A stretch of DNA of 64,000 nt from CAWAPS01 sp963783945 (GTDB taxonomy: Bacteria > Actinomycetota > Acidimicrobiia > Acidimicrobiales > Palsa-688), in contig CAWAPS010000007.1 in the NCBI GenBank assembly GCA_963783945.1, forward strand, positions 496,001-560,000, written 5' to 3'. How positions within the stretch are numbered: position 1 is the stretch's first letter; the number at the start of each line of letters is the position of its first letter. The position numbers were made by a program, and so were the translations under genes. Below are positions 1 to 9,270 of the stretch, piece by piece. Below the pieces are notes generated by a model. It was not told the DNA's origin, ran no database searches, and saw only the letters and a program-made list of their open reading frames with translations.

Positions 1-2
1 AG

Positions 3-3000
3 GATCACTCGCTCACTCCTTCGCTGCTGGCCGGGCGGTGGCAGCGCGAGGCGGAGCAGGTCGGGCTGTCCGCCGGGGTCGACCTAGAGGAAAGGTTGTG
101 TCGGGGTGGTCCACGGTTGGCGCGGCCCGGCTGGGAGGAGGTCACCGCGGCTCTGGTCGATCCGGAGGTCGGGTTGTGCTCGAGGTCGGCACGCTTCACC
201 CGGGCGGATGTGGTTGAGCATGTCTGCGCCATGTCGGGGGGCCGGCTGTCGGTGGAGGAGATCACTGCCATGGCCGACCGGTTCGTCGACTCCGACCTGG
301 CGGTTCGCCTGACCCCGGACCCTGAGGCGGGCCGGCGGCGATCCGCTGAATGGTCGACCGCGGCGCATCGGGGCCTGGAGGACCGCACACTGGCTTTGAT
401 GGACACCCTGGCGTCCCGGTCCGGCCCGGTCATCAGCGAGGCGGCGGTGGAGGCGGCCTTGGGGGCGGCGCCGGGGTTGGGGGAGGATCAGGTGGCGGCG
501 GTGCGGGTGCTGGCCGGTGAGGGTGGCAGTCTGCGGGCGGTGCTGTCGCCGGCCGGGTATGGCAAGACGACGATGTTGCACACCGCGGCCGAAGCGGCCG
601 GCGCTGACGGTCAACTGGTGGTGGCGGTGGCTACCACGGCCAAGGCGGTGGCGGAGCTGGCCGGCGCCGGCCTGGACGCCAAGACGATCGCCCGGCTGCG
701 CATCGACCTGACCGACGGGCCTTTGGCGGCCGGGACGGTAATGGTGCTCGATGAGATCTCCCAGACCCCTACCGCCGAGGTCGAGGCTGTGCTGGCGGCG
801 GTGGACGCCTGCCCGGGCGGGTCGATCTGGGTGCTGGGCGATCCCCGCCAATCGCAGCCGGTGGGGGCGGGCGGAGCCGCCGACCACATCGAACAGCTCG
901 CCACCGCTGGCCTGATTGCGTGGGCCCGGCTGACGGTCAATCGCCGCCAGGTCGACGCCGCCGACCGCGAAGCCCTGGACCTGCTGCGCCGCGGCGATCC
1001 TGGCGGATCCCAAGCTTTGCGGGCCGGGCAGGGGTGGGAGCACGAGCACGCCAGCCCGGCCCAAACCCGCCAGGCCATGGCGGAGGCGGTCTGTGCCGAC
1101 ATCGACCGTTACGGCGCCGAGCAGGTGGCGGCGCTCGTTGTGTCTCACAGCGACGGCGAGGATCTCGCCGACCGCATCCGGGCCCGCCTGGCAGACAACG
1201 ACGCCTTGACCGGGCCGACCATGACCGGCCCCGGCTGGACCGGCGATCGCGAGTATCGGGCCGGGGACCGGGTGCTGCTGCACGCCCGGTGTGGCCCGTC
1301 GGGCAGCCGGCTGGTCAACGGCACCACGGCAACGGTCACCGGGGTAGGCACCGATGGGCTGACCGTTCGCCTCGACAGGGGCGGCGGTGGGGAGGCGCTG
1401 CTTCCGGCCGCCTTCGTGAGCGGCGTGAGAAAGGACGGCGCACCCAACCTGTCCCACTCGTGGGCCCGGACCGTCGACGGGGCTCAGGGCGGCACCTGGG
1501 AGGCCTGCCATCTGCTGGGCAGCTGGCGCCTGGACGCCTACCGTGGTTATACCGGCCAGTCCCGCTCGCGCCGGCCCACCCACACCTGGAACACCGCCCG
1601 GGTGACGGTGGTCGATCACGGCGGGATCCTGGCCGATCAGCGTGACGGGGCCGGGCAGGTAGCCGACGCCCAGGCCCGCCAGCCCGATCCGTCTCTGGCC
1701 GCCCGCAGCGACCCGTGGGTGGTTGACCGCCAGCTCCGCCAGCTCATCGCCGAGCACGAAGGTAGTTCCCGGCCGGCCCGCCAACGTCCAAGAGGCGCTG
1801 GCTGTCGCCACCGACGAGATGTCATCGGCGCGTAGTCGGCTGGCGGAAATGGACGCCGCCGCTGCCCGCAGCGCAGCCAACTCGACGGACTGGGCCCGTT
1901 GGCCGGGTTGAGCCGCCACGGCCGGGACCAGCGACGGTTGCTCCACGACAGGTTCGAGGGCGACAGGAGTCGGGCTGCGGCCGCCCGAGACCGCTGCCAG
2001 GAGATCGCCGCCGGGGTGGGGCGGCTCCGCGACGAGCAGGACGCCTACGGGCGGTTCGAGACGGCCGAAGGCTGGCGGCGAGCCGACCTGGTCCGCCTGC
2101 TGCACCGGCTCGATCACCACTGGGCCGAGGTAGTCGCCGCCTGCGTGGGCGCCGACGACCCGCTCGCGTACGGGATCGGCCAGCCTCCGCCACGCCCGCA
2201 GCACCCTGGACGCCGAGAGACGGGCCGCTGACGCGGGAATACCCGACGACCGGGCCGACCAGTGGCAGCAGACCCGCCTACAGCTGCCCGAGTCCGTCAG
2301 TCAGCGCCGCCAAGCCGAAGAGCTACTGGCGGACAGCCCGGCCCGGTTCCAAGACGCCGGTCGGCGGCGGTGGGGGCGCCTCGACCATCACGCCGTCGCC
2401 GACGCCCAGGCCCAAGTCGACGCCGCCGAACGCCGGGTCGAGCAGGCGGTAATCGCGGAGCGCGAACTTCGGGAGCGTCTCGGCGCCCTGGCCGAGCACC
2501 AGGAGCGACGTAAAACCCACATCGCAGACATCTCCGTCCGGCGCAAGGAACTCGACACCACCGTCGCCCAGATCGACGCCGACTTGGACCGCACCCGTCC
2601 CAACCGGGTCGCTGCGCTCGCCGACGACCCGCCCGAACATCTGGTCTCCTGGATCGGACCGGCGCCGGACACACCGGCAGGCAGAGCCGTATGGTGCCAC
2701 CACGCCCTCGACATCGAAGCCGACCTCGACCGAAACGACGGCCGGATTCCGTCCTGGAGCGGACGGAGCCCGCGCACCGACCGGGCCCGCCACCAGATTG
2801 TTATCGCCGACCGGGTGCTCGAAGCCAGCAGCGACCGGGCCGGGCCTGGCGAATGGGCCGAACTCGCCCAACAAGCCGGCGTCATCCTCGACCAGGTGCG
2901 CCGAGTCGAACGCAACCGCGCCACCAGACAGCGCACGCCAGGCCAATGGCAACAACCTCAGCCATGGATCGACCATGCGGCCGAACGACCGCAGCCGGGT

Positions 3001-3012
3001 ATCACCAGGTAG
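3..3012 (+). pseudogene. MobF/TrwC-type conjugative relaxase-helicase, 5' truncated by the window and frameshifted
   Basis: The reading frame is open to the window edge, so the relaxase domain lies outside. What remains is the RecD-like SF1 helicase: Walker A SPAGYGKTT (546-572), Walker B VLDEIS, motif III GDPRQSQPVG and a late TVDGAQGG motif near 1470. The frame ends at 1835, but coding-like sequence goes on in other frames: into frame 1 after about 1750, back to frame 3 between about 1880 and 1911 (DRCQEIAAGVGRL), then to frame 1 near 2170 until 3012. This tail has the Gln/Arg-rich helix and an EHLVSWIGPAPDTPAGRAVW segment as in actinobacterial MobF proteins. MobF enzymes nick oriT and unwind plasmid DNA during conjugation. 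Three frame changes suggest decay. A run of sequencing errors is the alternative. Confidence 0.8.
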
Positions 3013-4621
3013 CGGAGGGGGACTCCCACATCATCGACGTCATTGCCGCCAGTACCGCGGAGGAGACGGCTTCGCCGATTCGTGTGAGAGCGGAGCGAAT
3101 CCGGACAGCTTGGGTACTGATGACAATGCGATCCGGTTTCTACGGGACCTTTTCGAACCGGGCAAGCCGGTAGCCGTGATCCGTCATGGCCTCTGGTCCC
3201 TCAAAGAAGTGGACGTCGTCCGAAGGCTGTCACGGGCGGCTACTGAGCTACTCGTTACACCCCTGGTGGCAGTCGCGGGAGCGGAACGGGACGCCGCGGT
3301 AGCTCAGCCCGTTTGTGACTACGGGAGCGTGTGGGGGTTGAGCCTCCCGCGGCGACCGAATGGGTGTACCCCGAGCCGAGCCGCCTAAACCGACCAATCG
3401 GACTGGGGCCGTGCCGGGACCGCCACCCTGGCGACTTGGGACTGCGCACCCTGGTCCAAGCCTGTAACAGCCCAGCCCCCGAGTCTTTGCGCGCCCTGAG
3501 TGACCGCTTAGTGACTGTACGAGTTGCGGCCCCCTGGCTGCGATCCCAGGCGGTTGGGATCGCCGGTCGCAGGGGGCCGCTGGCGACCGACGCAGCATTG
3601 AGGAGTGCGTCGGCGGCTCTGCCAACCAGACTACGCGCTCCGCGAAGACGGCGTTGGCCGCCGCGGCCTCCGGAGAGCTGCCCCGCCGATGGAACAGTTG
3701 CCGACCGCGACGACCAACGACTCAGATCTACCCAGCAGGCTGCGTCCAAATCCGTCTACTGGAGCGCACCGACCGGATGCCGCCTAGGTGTTTTTGGTAG
3801 CCTGCTCGCTCTAATCGACGCCATCGAGCTTTGGGTCGAGCACTGGAACGACGACCCCAAGCCGTTCAGCTGGCACTCCGAAGCTGACAAGATCATCGAA
3901 AAATCCGCCGCGGAGGGACAGCACTCACCGAAGCCAGATCCGCGACGCAGGAGGCAGCCCTCGCTGCTGACGCGGCCGTCCGCGAGCACGACGCTGAACG
4001 TCCGAAGAAACTTGCGGCCAGGGCCACTGCCATACAGGCGGTTCTCGATAAGGGGACTGTATTGACGGAGCCCCGTGAACGGTTCGGGCTCAACTCGAGC
4101 CCTTTCCACCAGATGGCACGTGAACCGGCGCGGCGGAACACTACCCACCCCAAGAAGCCGTGACCCCATGATCGGATGAGCCCAGGGGTGCTGAGTGCCG
4201 CAGTAGTGGGTACCGCTGGCTATTAGCGCCACCGTGATGTGGTGACTGGGCCGCTAACTGTCGAGGCCCCTCCTCGAGTTGTCAGGTTTTTTGAATGTTG
4301 ATGTTCGTGGGTGGGCCCGGCAGCGTTGGCTGGTGTTTCCCGAGAGTTGCGGGCGGCGCCTCGCTTGTCGTTGGCCTTACGAGTTGGCCCCATGCCGCGG
4401 TCGAGGTAATCGAATGTGGCGCTACCGGCCGCCGAGGAGCGGGCAGCTAGGGAGTAACGGACCCGCGTCGCCTGGCCGAGTTGTCTGTCCGCGGTTACAC
4501 AAATGGGGTGATCGCCTGGAAGCCGTCAACACGGGGCCCGCTTCGAAGGGATTGGGCCCGCTCGTCCTATAAGCCGGGGTCGTCGAGCGGGAGAGATGTC
4601 CATTGGAGGCTGGCTGTCGGA
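3013..4621. other. Degenerate intergenic region downstream of the relaxase
   Basis: No intact gene is supported across 1.6 kb. It contains the IS630-type remnant at about 3786-3950, followed in the same shifted frame by an Ala/Arg-rich coding-like tail to a stop at 4163 whose source I do not recognise. A short hairpin (TCGAGG/CCTCGA) followed by a T run lies at 4261-4296. The rest looks like decayed mobile-element DNA. Confidence 0.6.
3786..3950 (+). mobile_element. IS630-family transposase, C-terminal remnant with frameshift
   Basis: Frame 1 encodes LIDAIELWVEHWNDDPKPF followed by SWHSEADKIIEK, which matches the C-terminal end of IS630-type (DDE) transposases, where a W.xxWN..PKPF.W...AD.I stretch precedes a basic tail. 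At a run of five A residues (3899-3903) the frame breaks. One base over, the sequence continues KIRRGGTALTEARSAT, which is the expected family ending (KVRRGRATL...KSATHH). Only about the last 50 residues survive; the DDE catalytic core and the terminal repeats are absent, so this copy cannot be active. The assignment rests on family recognition by eye. Confidence 0.6.
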
Positions 4622-5599
4622 TCAGGGTGGTGCTAGTTCGTCGGCGTAGGCCAGGGGATGGTTTTGGGCGAGATCGGTAAAGCGTTCGTTGAGCGCTTGG
4701 ACAAGCACGTCGTGGTCGTGGTCGCCCAGGGTGATGGCGCCGGTGAGGGCGGCGCCGAGGGCGGCAGGAGGGAGGTTGCCGCCCAGGCCGAGGTAGTCGA
4801 GCCACAGCTGGGCCACCGACAGGCCCAGCACGTCTTGGGCGGCTGCTAAGGCGACAGCTCGGGACGGTGGCATGGCTAGGTCGGGCTCTTGCGGCGGGTC
4901 AACTCCGGCGATCAGCTGGGCGGCGATGTCTCGGAGTTTGCGGCCGCTGCGCTGCGAGGCCCGACGCAGGATGTCGAACGCCTCGTCGGCGCTGATGGAT
5001 TCGCGGGCCATGAGGATGCCTTTGGCTTGGCCGATCACATCTCGGCTTTCCAGGGCGGCCTGGAGGTGCTGGTTGGTCATCTGGGCGCTCATCAGGGCCG
5101 TTGCGTTGGCCAGCACGACCGCGGCTTGGCGGGCCAGGCCTCGGGCCGCCCCCGCGGCGGCCTGCTCCCAGGATTCTCCGGTGAGGGAGTACAAGTTCAG
5201 GGCGCCGATGCTGCGGTCGCGCACCGCCAGGGGCAGGGACCACACCGATTGCACTCCCGCCCGGGCGGCCTGGTCGCTGAAGGTGGTCCACTGCGGGGCG
5301 GGGATGGCCACGCTGACTTCTTGGCCGGTGTGGATGGCGGCCACGCAGGGACCGCCGACGCCGTTGTATTGGGCTTGGTCGATGTCGCGGATCACCTCGG
5401 AGCTGGCGTTGCTGGTCTCCATTTCCTGGCCGTCTCGGATGACCAGGGAGACGCTGGCCCCGGCCACGCCCTCGACGCCGGAGACGGCCAGGTTCACGAT
5501 CACGTCCAGCAGGCCCGAGACGGTCTCTTCAGAGAGCAGCAGCCCGGCCAGCTTGGGCAGGATATCGCCGGTCCCGCCGCCGCCAGCGGCGTCGCTCAT
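4622..5599 (-). CDS. GAF-ANTAR domain regulator
   Basis: A sensory GAF domain (about residues 28-168 from the chosen Met) is followed by an ANTAR RNA-binding domain (about 175-232, with RDVIGQAKGILMARE and SADEAFDILRRASQRSGRKL). ANTAR proteins typically bind paired hairpins in nascent mRNA and prevent termination. An extra C-terminal stretch of about 85 residues (LWLDYLGLGGNLPP, HDVLVQALNERFTDL) recalls a small actinobacterial domain of unknown role. I chose ATG at 5599 because the conserved region begins just after it. The frame stays open to TTG 5728 (with ATG 5713), but that extension is poorly conserved in character. A perfect 14-bp palindrome lies upstream at 5663-5676. The ligand cannot be read from sequence. 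Confidence 0.85.
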   Translation of the reverse strand: MSDAAGGGGTGDILPKLAGLLLSEETVSGLLDVIVNLAVSGVEGVAGASVSLVIRDGQEMETSNASSEVIRDIDQAQYNGVGGPCVAAIHTGQEVSVAIPAPQWTTFSDQAARAGVQSVWSLPLAVRDRSIGALNLYSLTGESWEQAAAGAARGLARQAAVVLANATALMSAQMTNQHLQAALESRDVIGQAKGILMARESISADEAFDILRRASQRSGRKLRDIAAQLIAGVDPPQEPDLAMPPSRAVALAAAQDVLGLSVAQLWLDYLGLGGNLPPAALGAALTGAITLGDHDHDVLVQALNERFTDLAQNHPLAYADELAPP

Positions 5600-5662
5600 C
5601 CGAGAGGCCCTGACGTAGGGCCTATCCAGGCCCAAAATGCTGGAGCGCTCACGGGCGCCTCC

Positions 5663-5676
5663 TTCGCTCGAGCGAA
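5663..5676. promoter_or_regulatory. Perfect 14-bp palindrome upstream of the GAF-ANTAR gene
   Basis: TTCGCTCGAGCGAA is fully self-complementary and lies 64 bp upstream of the chosen GAF-ANTAR start. It could be an operator for a dimeric regulator. It could also be chance in GC-rich DNA or part of coding sequence if the longer start is used. Confidence 0.25.
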
Positions 5677-5809
5677 AAGAGGCGACAGAGCCTGCACGGG
5701 GCGACAGGCTCATGGCCGTCTCGCCCAAACCGAGGCGTCCCTTCTCAGTGGGATTTCCCGACCCACCTTACAGCTCGAAAGGTGGGGCCTGCTGTCGGCA
5801 TTTTTGGGT

Positions 5810-6166
5810 TTACCGCTCGGCCCGGTTGGTGGCGCCTATCGAGGCGGTCGAGGAGATGACCGTTCGCCCGGCGTAGTCGATCACGGGGCCTTCGACCACG
5901 CCCTCGATGGTCAGGTCCCCTCCGTCGTTGACGACGGGACCGAGACAGGCGCCAGTCAGGATGGCCCGTCCGCCGACGGCGACGGTCAGACTGTGGGTTG
6001 TCCCCGAGATGGTGGCGCAACCACCACTGGTCACCACCACCCCGTCGACGGCCTCCCCGACCAGGTCCAACACGGCACCGCTGGGCACGTGAATCCTTCC
6101 CCGAATGGTATCGACGATCCGTATTCGGCCCGTGACCTCCAGGTTCTCAAAACGAAATGCGGTCAC
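5810..6166 (-). CDS. Bactofilin-like polymer-forming protein (short beta-helix)
   Basis: A 118-residue protein made of short beta-strand turns with regularly spaced Gly, Val and Ile (IRGRIHVPSGAVLDL, GGRAILTGACLGPVVNDGG), typical of bactofilin/DUF583 right-handed beta-helix domains. These assemble into filaments or act as scaffolds. It starts at GTG 6166, with GGAAGGAG seven bases upstream. No signal peptide or membrane segment is seen, so it is probably cytosolic. It is the last gene of a minus-strand run: STAS, GAF, frameshifted ORF, then this gene, 60 bp after the preceding stop. A bactofilin-like scaffold next to STAS and GAF signalling proteins is unusual. It is shorter than classical bactofilins and lacks obvious flanking tails. 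Confidence 0.6.
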   Translation of the reverse strand: MTAFRFENLEVTGRIRIVDTIRGRIHVPSGAVLDLVGEAVDGVVVTSGGCATISGTTHSLTVAVGGRAILTGACLGPVVNDGGDLTIEGVVEGPVIDYAGRTVISSTASIGATNRAER

Positions 6167-6226
6167 AGGCGACTCCTTCCGCTCCTCTCCGAGGAGCCGG
6201 GCCGGACCCGAGGCGCGCCGACATGG

Positions 6227-6698
6227 TCACCTGTCCGGCCGGTTTCGATGAGGGTTTCTCCCGTCGAACCGCGACCGATAGGCGCCGGCGACCAGTCGAC
6301 GGCGGACATCCCGGACCAGCTGGCCGGGCCCGTCGGGGGGGCTGGGCGCGGCTAGGGCTTCGAGTTCCGCCGGCAGGAAGAGCTCGGCTTGGATCCGGGC
6401 CGCCTCGGCCTCGCCGATCCGGCTGAGATCCAGGGCCATGTCGACCACGGCGTCCGCCCGGGTATCGTTGGGCTGGTCGCACGCTATCCCGACCAGGTCG
6501 CTGAGCTCGCCGACGGGGGCCGTGAGCCAGGGCGTTCAACCACCCCCAGACAGGGATGGGCTGACCGTCAGCCGATACTTGGTCCAGCACCCGGCCCTCC
6601 ACCACGGCATTGGCCTCTGCGATCAGCTCCGCCTCAGGTTCCGCCGCCGCCGATTGAGCTGACTGGCGGGGGTGCCTATCGTGGTGTCGAGGCCACAC
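6227..6698 (-). pseudogene. Conserved hypothetical protein, frameshifted near 6535
   Basis: The minus strand encodes LIAEANAVVEGRVLDQV and PIPVWGWLNALAHG, then the frame breaks. One base over, it continues APVGELSDLVGIACDQPN, DMALDLSRIGEAEAARIQAE and ends at 6227. The two halves read as one protein of about 155 residues. GTG 6698 has AGGAGG six bases upstream, within the end of the upstream GAF gene, implying translational coupling. I do not recognise the family; it looks soluble and helical. The break lies next to GGCCCCCG, so either a sequencing error or a real mutation is possible. Confidence 0.55.
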
Positions 6699-7452
6699 GC
6701 TGCTCCTCCTTGCGGTTCGGGTTCCAGGGTCGCTCGTGCAGGCAGATTTCGGTGGCGATTTCGGCCAGTCGCGCCAATATCGCCAGCTGATGGTCATCCC
6801 AATCGCGGGCGGCGAAGTCCATCACGCACAACGCGGCGAACCCCCGGCCGTCGGGATGGATCATGGGTATGGCGGCGTAGGCCGTCACACCCGCCTCCCT
6901 CACCCTACGGCTGGCGGCCAGATCCAGATGGGCCCGGGTGTCGCCCACGATCAGCGGCCGACCCGACAGCACCGCGTATCTGCAGATCGAGCAGTCCAAA
7001 CTGGCACGGTCAGCCCCCGCCGGCCTTTCAGGTAGGCCGCGGGCGGCCAGAAAGAACTGCCGGTCGCAGTCAACCACGGCGAGCCGACCGGCCGGCGCCT
7101 CCAGCAGATCGCAGGCCAGTCGGACCAGTCGATCCAGGCTCGCTCTGGACGCGGCGTCGACGAACTCCAGGCTCGACACCAGCCCCCGCCGGTAGCGGTC
7201 ATCCACAGCTGTGAGGTCCACCACATCCGGCCGGGACCATCCCGCCAGCGGACAAGACCCCGACCGGTCGGAATCTTCCGCTGCGGGTCGCTGCGCTCGA
7301 CCGGGCCGATCTCGATCCCGGAAGGCGCCGACGCTCTTCAATGAAAGGGTCGTATCAGGGCGGGAGTGACCATAAGTCGAGGTTTGCTCAGCAGCCAGGA
7401 GCTGCCAGTCCACACTGAAACCGACGCCCGCATGGCGGGCACCGTCACTCAC
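6676..7452 (-). CDS. GAF domain protein
   Basis: The C-terminal 165 residues form a GAF domain of the type with an SICRYAVLSGRPLIVGDTR motif, followed by RVREAGVTAYAAIPM and ALCVMDFAARDWDDHQ. Such domains sense small ligands, light or redox state, often upstream of STAS or phosphatase partners. The Cys pair in LDCSIC could coordinate a ligand. The GTG start overlaps the TGA of the upstream STAS gene (GTGA), so the two are probably translationally coupled. The first 80 residues are low in conserved features, so a later start near 7220 (GTG GTG GAC) is possible. No output domain is present, so this is probably a stand-alone sensor. Confidence 0.75.
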   Translation of the reverse strand: MSDGARHAGVGFSVDWQLLAAEQTSTYGHSRPDTTLSLKSVGAFRDRDRPGRAQRPAAEDSDRSGSCPLAGWSRPDVVDLTAVDDRYRRGLVSSLEFVDAASRASLDRLVRLACDLLEAPAGRLAVVDCDRQFFLAARGLPERPAGADRASLDCSICRYAVLSGRPLIVGDTRAHLDLAASRRVREAGVTAYAAIPMIHPDGRGFAALCVMDFAARDWDDHQLAILARLAEIATEICLHERPWNPNRKEEQRVASTPR

Positions 7453-7787
7453 GGCATCGCCTGGACTCGACAGGCGCGGTCCATTCCGGTCAGCTCGATC
7501 ACCATCCGAGCCAGCCGGTTGGGTGAACGAAGTACGATCTCACAAGCGGGCGGAACCGCTCGGCGGGCCCAGGCGATGGCATGCATCCCCGCACAGTCAA
7601 TGAAGGTGGTGTCGGCCAAATCCACCACCAGCTGGTCGGGCCGGCCGGCGACAGCCTTCTCCAGACCGGCTCGCAACTCGGCCACCGTGGCCATATCCAC
7701 CTCACCGCACACCGTGACCGTGGCCGTGCCGGCCGCGACATCGCTCCCCACGTCCACAGCCAGAACGGGCGAAACTCCCACCTCCAC
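7449..7787 (-). CDS. STAS domain protein, anti-sigma factor antagonist-like, without the phosphorylatable Ser
   Basis: A 112-residue single STAS domain with LVVDLADTTFIDCAGMHAI. In SpoIIAA/RsbV proteins this loop is DSSG and its Ser is phosphorylated by the partner anti-sigma kinase. Here it reads DCAG (Cys65-Ala66), so regulation by Ser phosphorylation seems lost. It could be constitutively active, redox-sensitive through the Cys, or a structural partner. It is the first gene of a four-gene minus-strand run with a GAF protein, a frameshifted ORF and a bactofilin-like protein. No anti-sigma kinase or sigma factor is in the window. Confidence 0.85.
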   Translation of the reverse strand: MEVGVSPVLAVDVGSDVAAGTATVTVCGEVDMATVAELRAGLEKAVAGRPDQLVVDLADTTFIDCAGMHAIAWARRAVPPACEIVLRSPNRLARMVIELTGMDRACRVQAMP

Positions 7788-8270
7788 CGGCCTCCTTCAC
7801 ACCAGACGCCCGATGACCGTCCCGGAACCCGTCTGCGAGGCGCGCTCCGCGGAGGACTTCCTCCCGGCTAGCTGCTCAGCCGACGGCCAGGTTCGTTTTA
7901 CCCCTGTGATCCCAACCACGTCAAGCACCGCTCGCCGCCCTCCGCCCCGACAGCGACCATCGTGCCGCCGACAGACCCCGTAGTGTGCGGGACCGAGGGC
8001 GCTAACAGGCGGGGCCAACTGGCGGGGGGCGCCATGTCGTTTCGGTCTTCGTAGTGTCACGTGTTTGGGTGGCCGGTAGATGTTTTGTCGGAGTCGCCCG
8101 GTCGAGGTGAAAGGAGCCGGCTGCCGCCTGGCCTACCTCGACGCGGAGGCTTACGGCCGGGATACCCGGTACGTCGGGCTCAGACCAGGGCTACGTGGGT
8201 AGGGGTAGACGGCGGTCGATCCCGGGTAGGACGTGCTCGGGAATCGCGGTCGCAAGGGAGGGAGCAGGTC
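7788..8270. other. Intergenic region between divergent stress operons
   Basis: About 480 bp with no supported gene. It must hold the promoters of the STAS operon (leftward) and of the basic protein gene (rightward). GGGTA boxes occur at 8199 and 8223, but none has a convincing partner box. Confidence 0.5.
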
Positions 8271-8600
8271 ATGCCTCAGGCGGCTTGGTCAGAAAAGCGG
8301 GAACGGCAGTATGAGCACGTGAAGGAGGGGTTGGAAGAGCGAGGTCGCTCAGAGAAGGTGGCGAAGGAGATCGCGGCCCGCACGGTCAACAAGGAACGGG
8401 CCCGGGCGGGGGAGGCCCATCAGGCCAGTCGGATGTCCACCCACGACCTTTCTTCCGGGCGTCGAGGTGGTCTTCGTTCCCATGGTGGCGCCCGGGGCCG
8501 AACCCGCGACCAGCTCTACGAGGAGGCCAAACGCCGCAACATCCGGGGGCGGTCAAAGATGTCGAAGTCGCAACTGGAGTCGGCCCTGGGGCAACGTTAG
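8271..8600 (+). CDS. Small basic protein with Rho N-terminal-like (SAP-type) C-terminus
   Basis: A 109-residue highly charged protein. The N-terminal part (WSEKRERQYEHVKEGLEERG, KVAKEIAARTVNKERA) matches small actinobacterial proteins often named plasmid stabilization protein. The end (TRDQLYEEAKRRNIRGRSKM, SKSQLESAL) is a Rho N-terminal-like helix-extension-helix that may bind nucleic acid. ATG 8271 is preceded by AAGGGAGGGAGCAGG. An upstream in-frame extension to 8061 lacks coding character. It lies upstream of the hemerythrin operon with its own ribosome site. Its role is probably DNA or RNA binding under stress, but this is inference. Confidence 0.75.
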   Translation: MPQAAWSEKRERQYEHVKEGLEERGRSEKVAKEIAARTVNKERARAGEAHQASRMSTHDLSSGRRGGLRSHGGARGRTRDQLYEEAKRRNIRGRSKMSKSQLESALGQR

Positions 8601-8637
8601 AACGCCCAGCTCCCGCCACGGGCGGATCCGGCCCAGC

Positions 8638-8664
8638 GGTTTGGCGCCGGGCGGGGGTGGGTAT
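8638..8664 (+). promoter_or_regulatory. SigF/SigB-type promoter of the hemerythrin operon
   Basis: GGTTT (8638-8642) and GGGTAT (8659-8664) are separated by 16 bp, matching the consensus known for mycobacterial SigF (GGTTT, 15-17 bp, GGGTA) and streptomycete SigB. It lies 40 bp before the hemerythrin start. The match is direct; use by a stress sigma factor is inference. Confidence 0.6.
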
Positions 8665-8704
8665 GCCGTGAGCGGTCCACGAGGAAGAAAGAGAGGAGAC
8701 AGGC

Positions 8705-9259
8705 ATGTCGACGGTGAGTTCTCATACCGATGTCATCGAGTTGCTCGAAGCCGATCATCACCAGGCGGAGCAGCTGCTAGGCCGCTACGAGACCACATCG
8801 GCCGAGGGGCGTGCCGGCTACTTCTGCGAGGTGGTCCACGCCCTGGTCGCACACGAGGTCGCCGAAGAGATGGCGGTGTACCCGGCCCTACGCAACGACG
8901 TCCCCGGCGGCGACACCGAAGCGGACGCCCGCATCGCGGAGCAATCCGAGGCCGAGAGCCAGCTCAAGAAAATGGAGTCGATGGACCCCGCCAGCTCCGA
9001 GTTCGACACCAGTTTCCGGAACCTGCGTCAAGCCGTGCTCAGCCACGCCCACGCCGAGGAGAGTGGCGCTTTCCGCCTGCTGGCGCAGTCCGAAGACGCC
9101 GAGACCCGGGCCCAACTAGGCCAGCGCTACGAAAAGGCCAAGCGGGCCGCACCCACCCATCCCCACCCCCACGCCCCTGACAGCCCACCCGGCAATGTGG
9201 TGCTGGGTCCGATCGCGGCGCTGTTCGACCGGGTCCGCGACGCTATCACCAAGATCTGA
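8705..9259 (+). CDS. Hemerythrin HHE domain protein
   Basis: A 184-residue four-helix HHE domain. Likely metal ligands are His18/His19 (EADHHQAEQLL), His50 and Glu54 (HALVAHEVAEEMAVYP), and His114/His116 with Glu118 (LSHAHAEES). Bacterial HHE proteins bind a di-iron centre and handle O2, NO, peroxide or iron. A Pro/His-rich linker (HPHPHAP) leads to an amphipathic C-terminal helix. GAGAGGAG lies seven bases before ATG 8705. A SigF/SigB-type promoter sits 40 bp upstream. The F420 oxidoreductase gene starts 11 bp after the stop, so the two are probably co-transcribed. Confidence 0.9.
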   Translation: MSTVSSHTDVIELLEADHHQAEQLLGRYETTSAEGRAGYFCEVVHALVAHEVAEEMAVYPALRNDVPGGDTEADARIAEQSEAESQLKKMESMDPASSEFDTSFRNLRQAVLSHAHAEESGAFRLLAQSEDAETRAQLGQRYEKAKRAAPTHPHPHAPDSPPGNVVLGPIAALFDRVRDAITKI

Positions 9260-9270
9260 GCCAGAAGACC

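Noticed and set aside
84..2204. 706-codon minus-strand open frame over the relaxase
   Set aside because: Antisense of helicase motifs in high-GC DNA; no domain recognised.
3293..3353. tRNA-like fold: perfect 7-bp GCCGCGG/CCGCGGC with TAGCTCAG and a hairpin with GTG in the loop
   Set aside because: The T arm would overlap the acceptor strand, the anticodon loop has eight bases, there is no TTCRA loop and no room for all arms; not a tRNA.
4889..6355. 488-codon plus-strand frame over the GAF-ANTAR and bactofilin-like genes
   Set aside because: Antisense shadow; no domain and Gly/His-rich composition.
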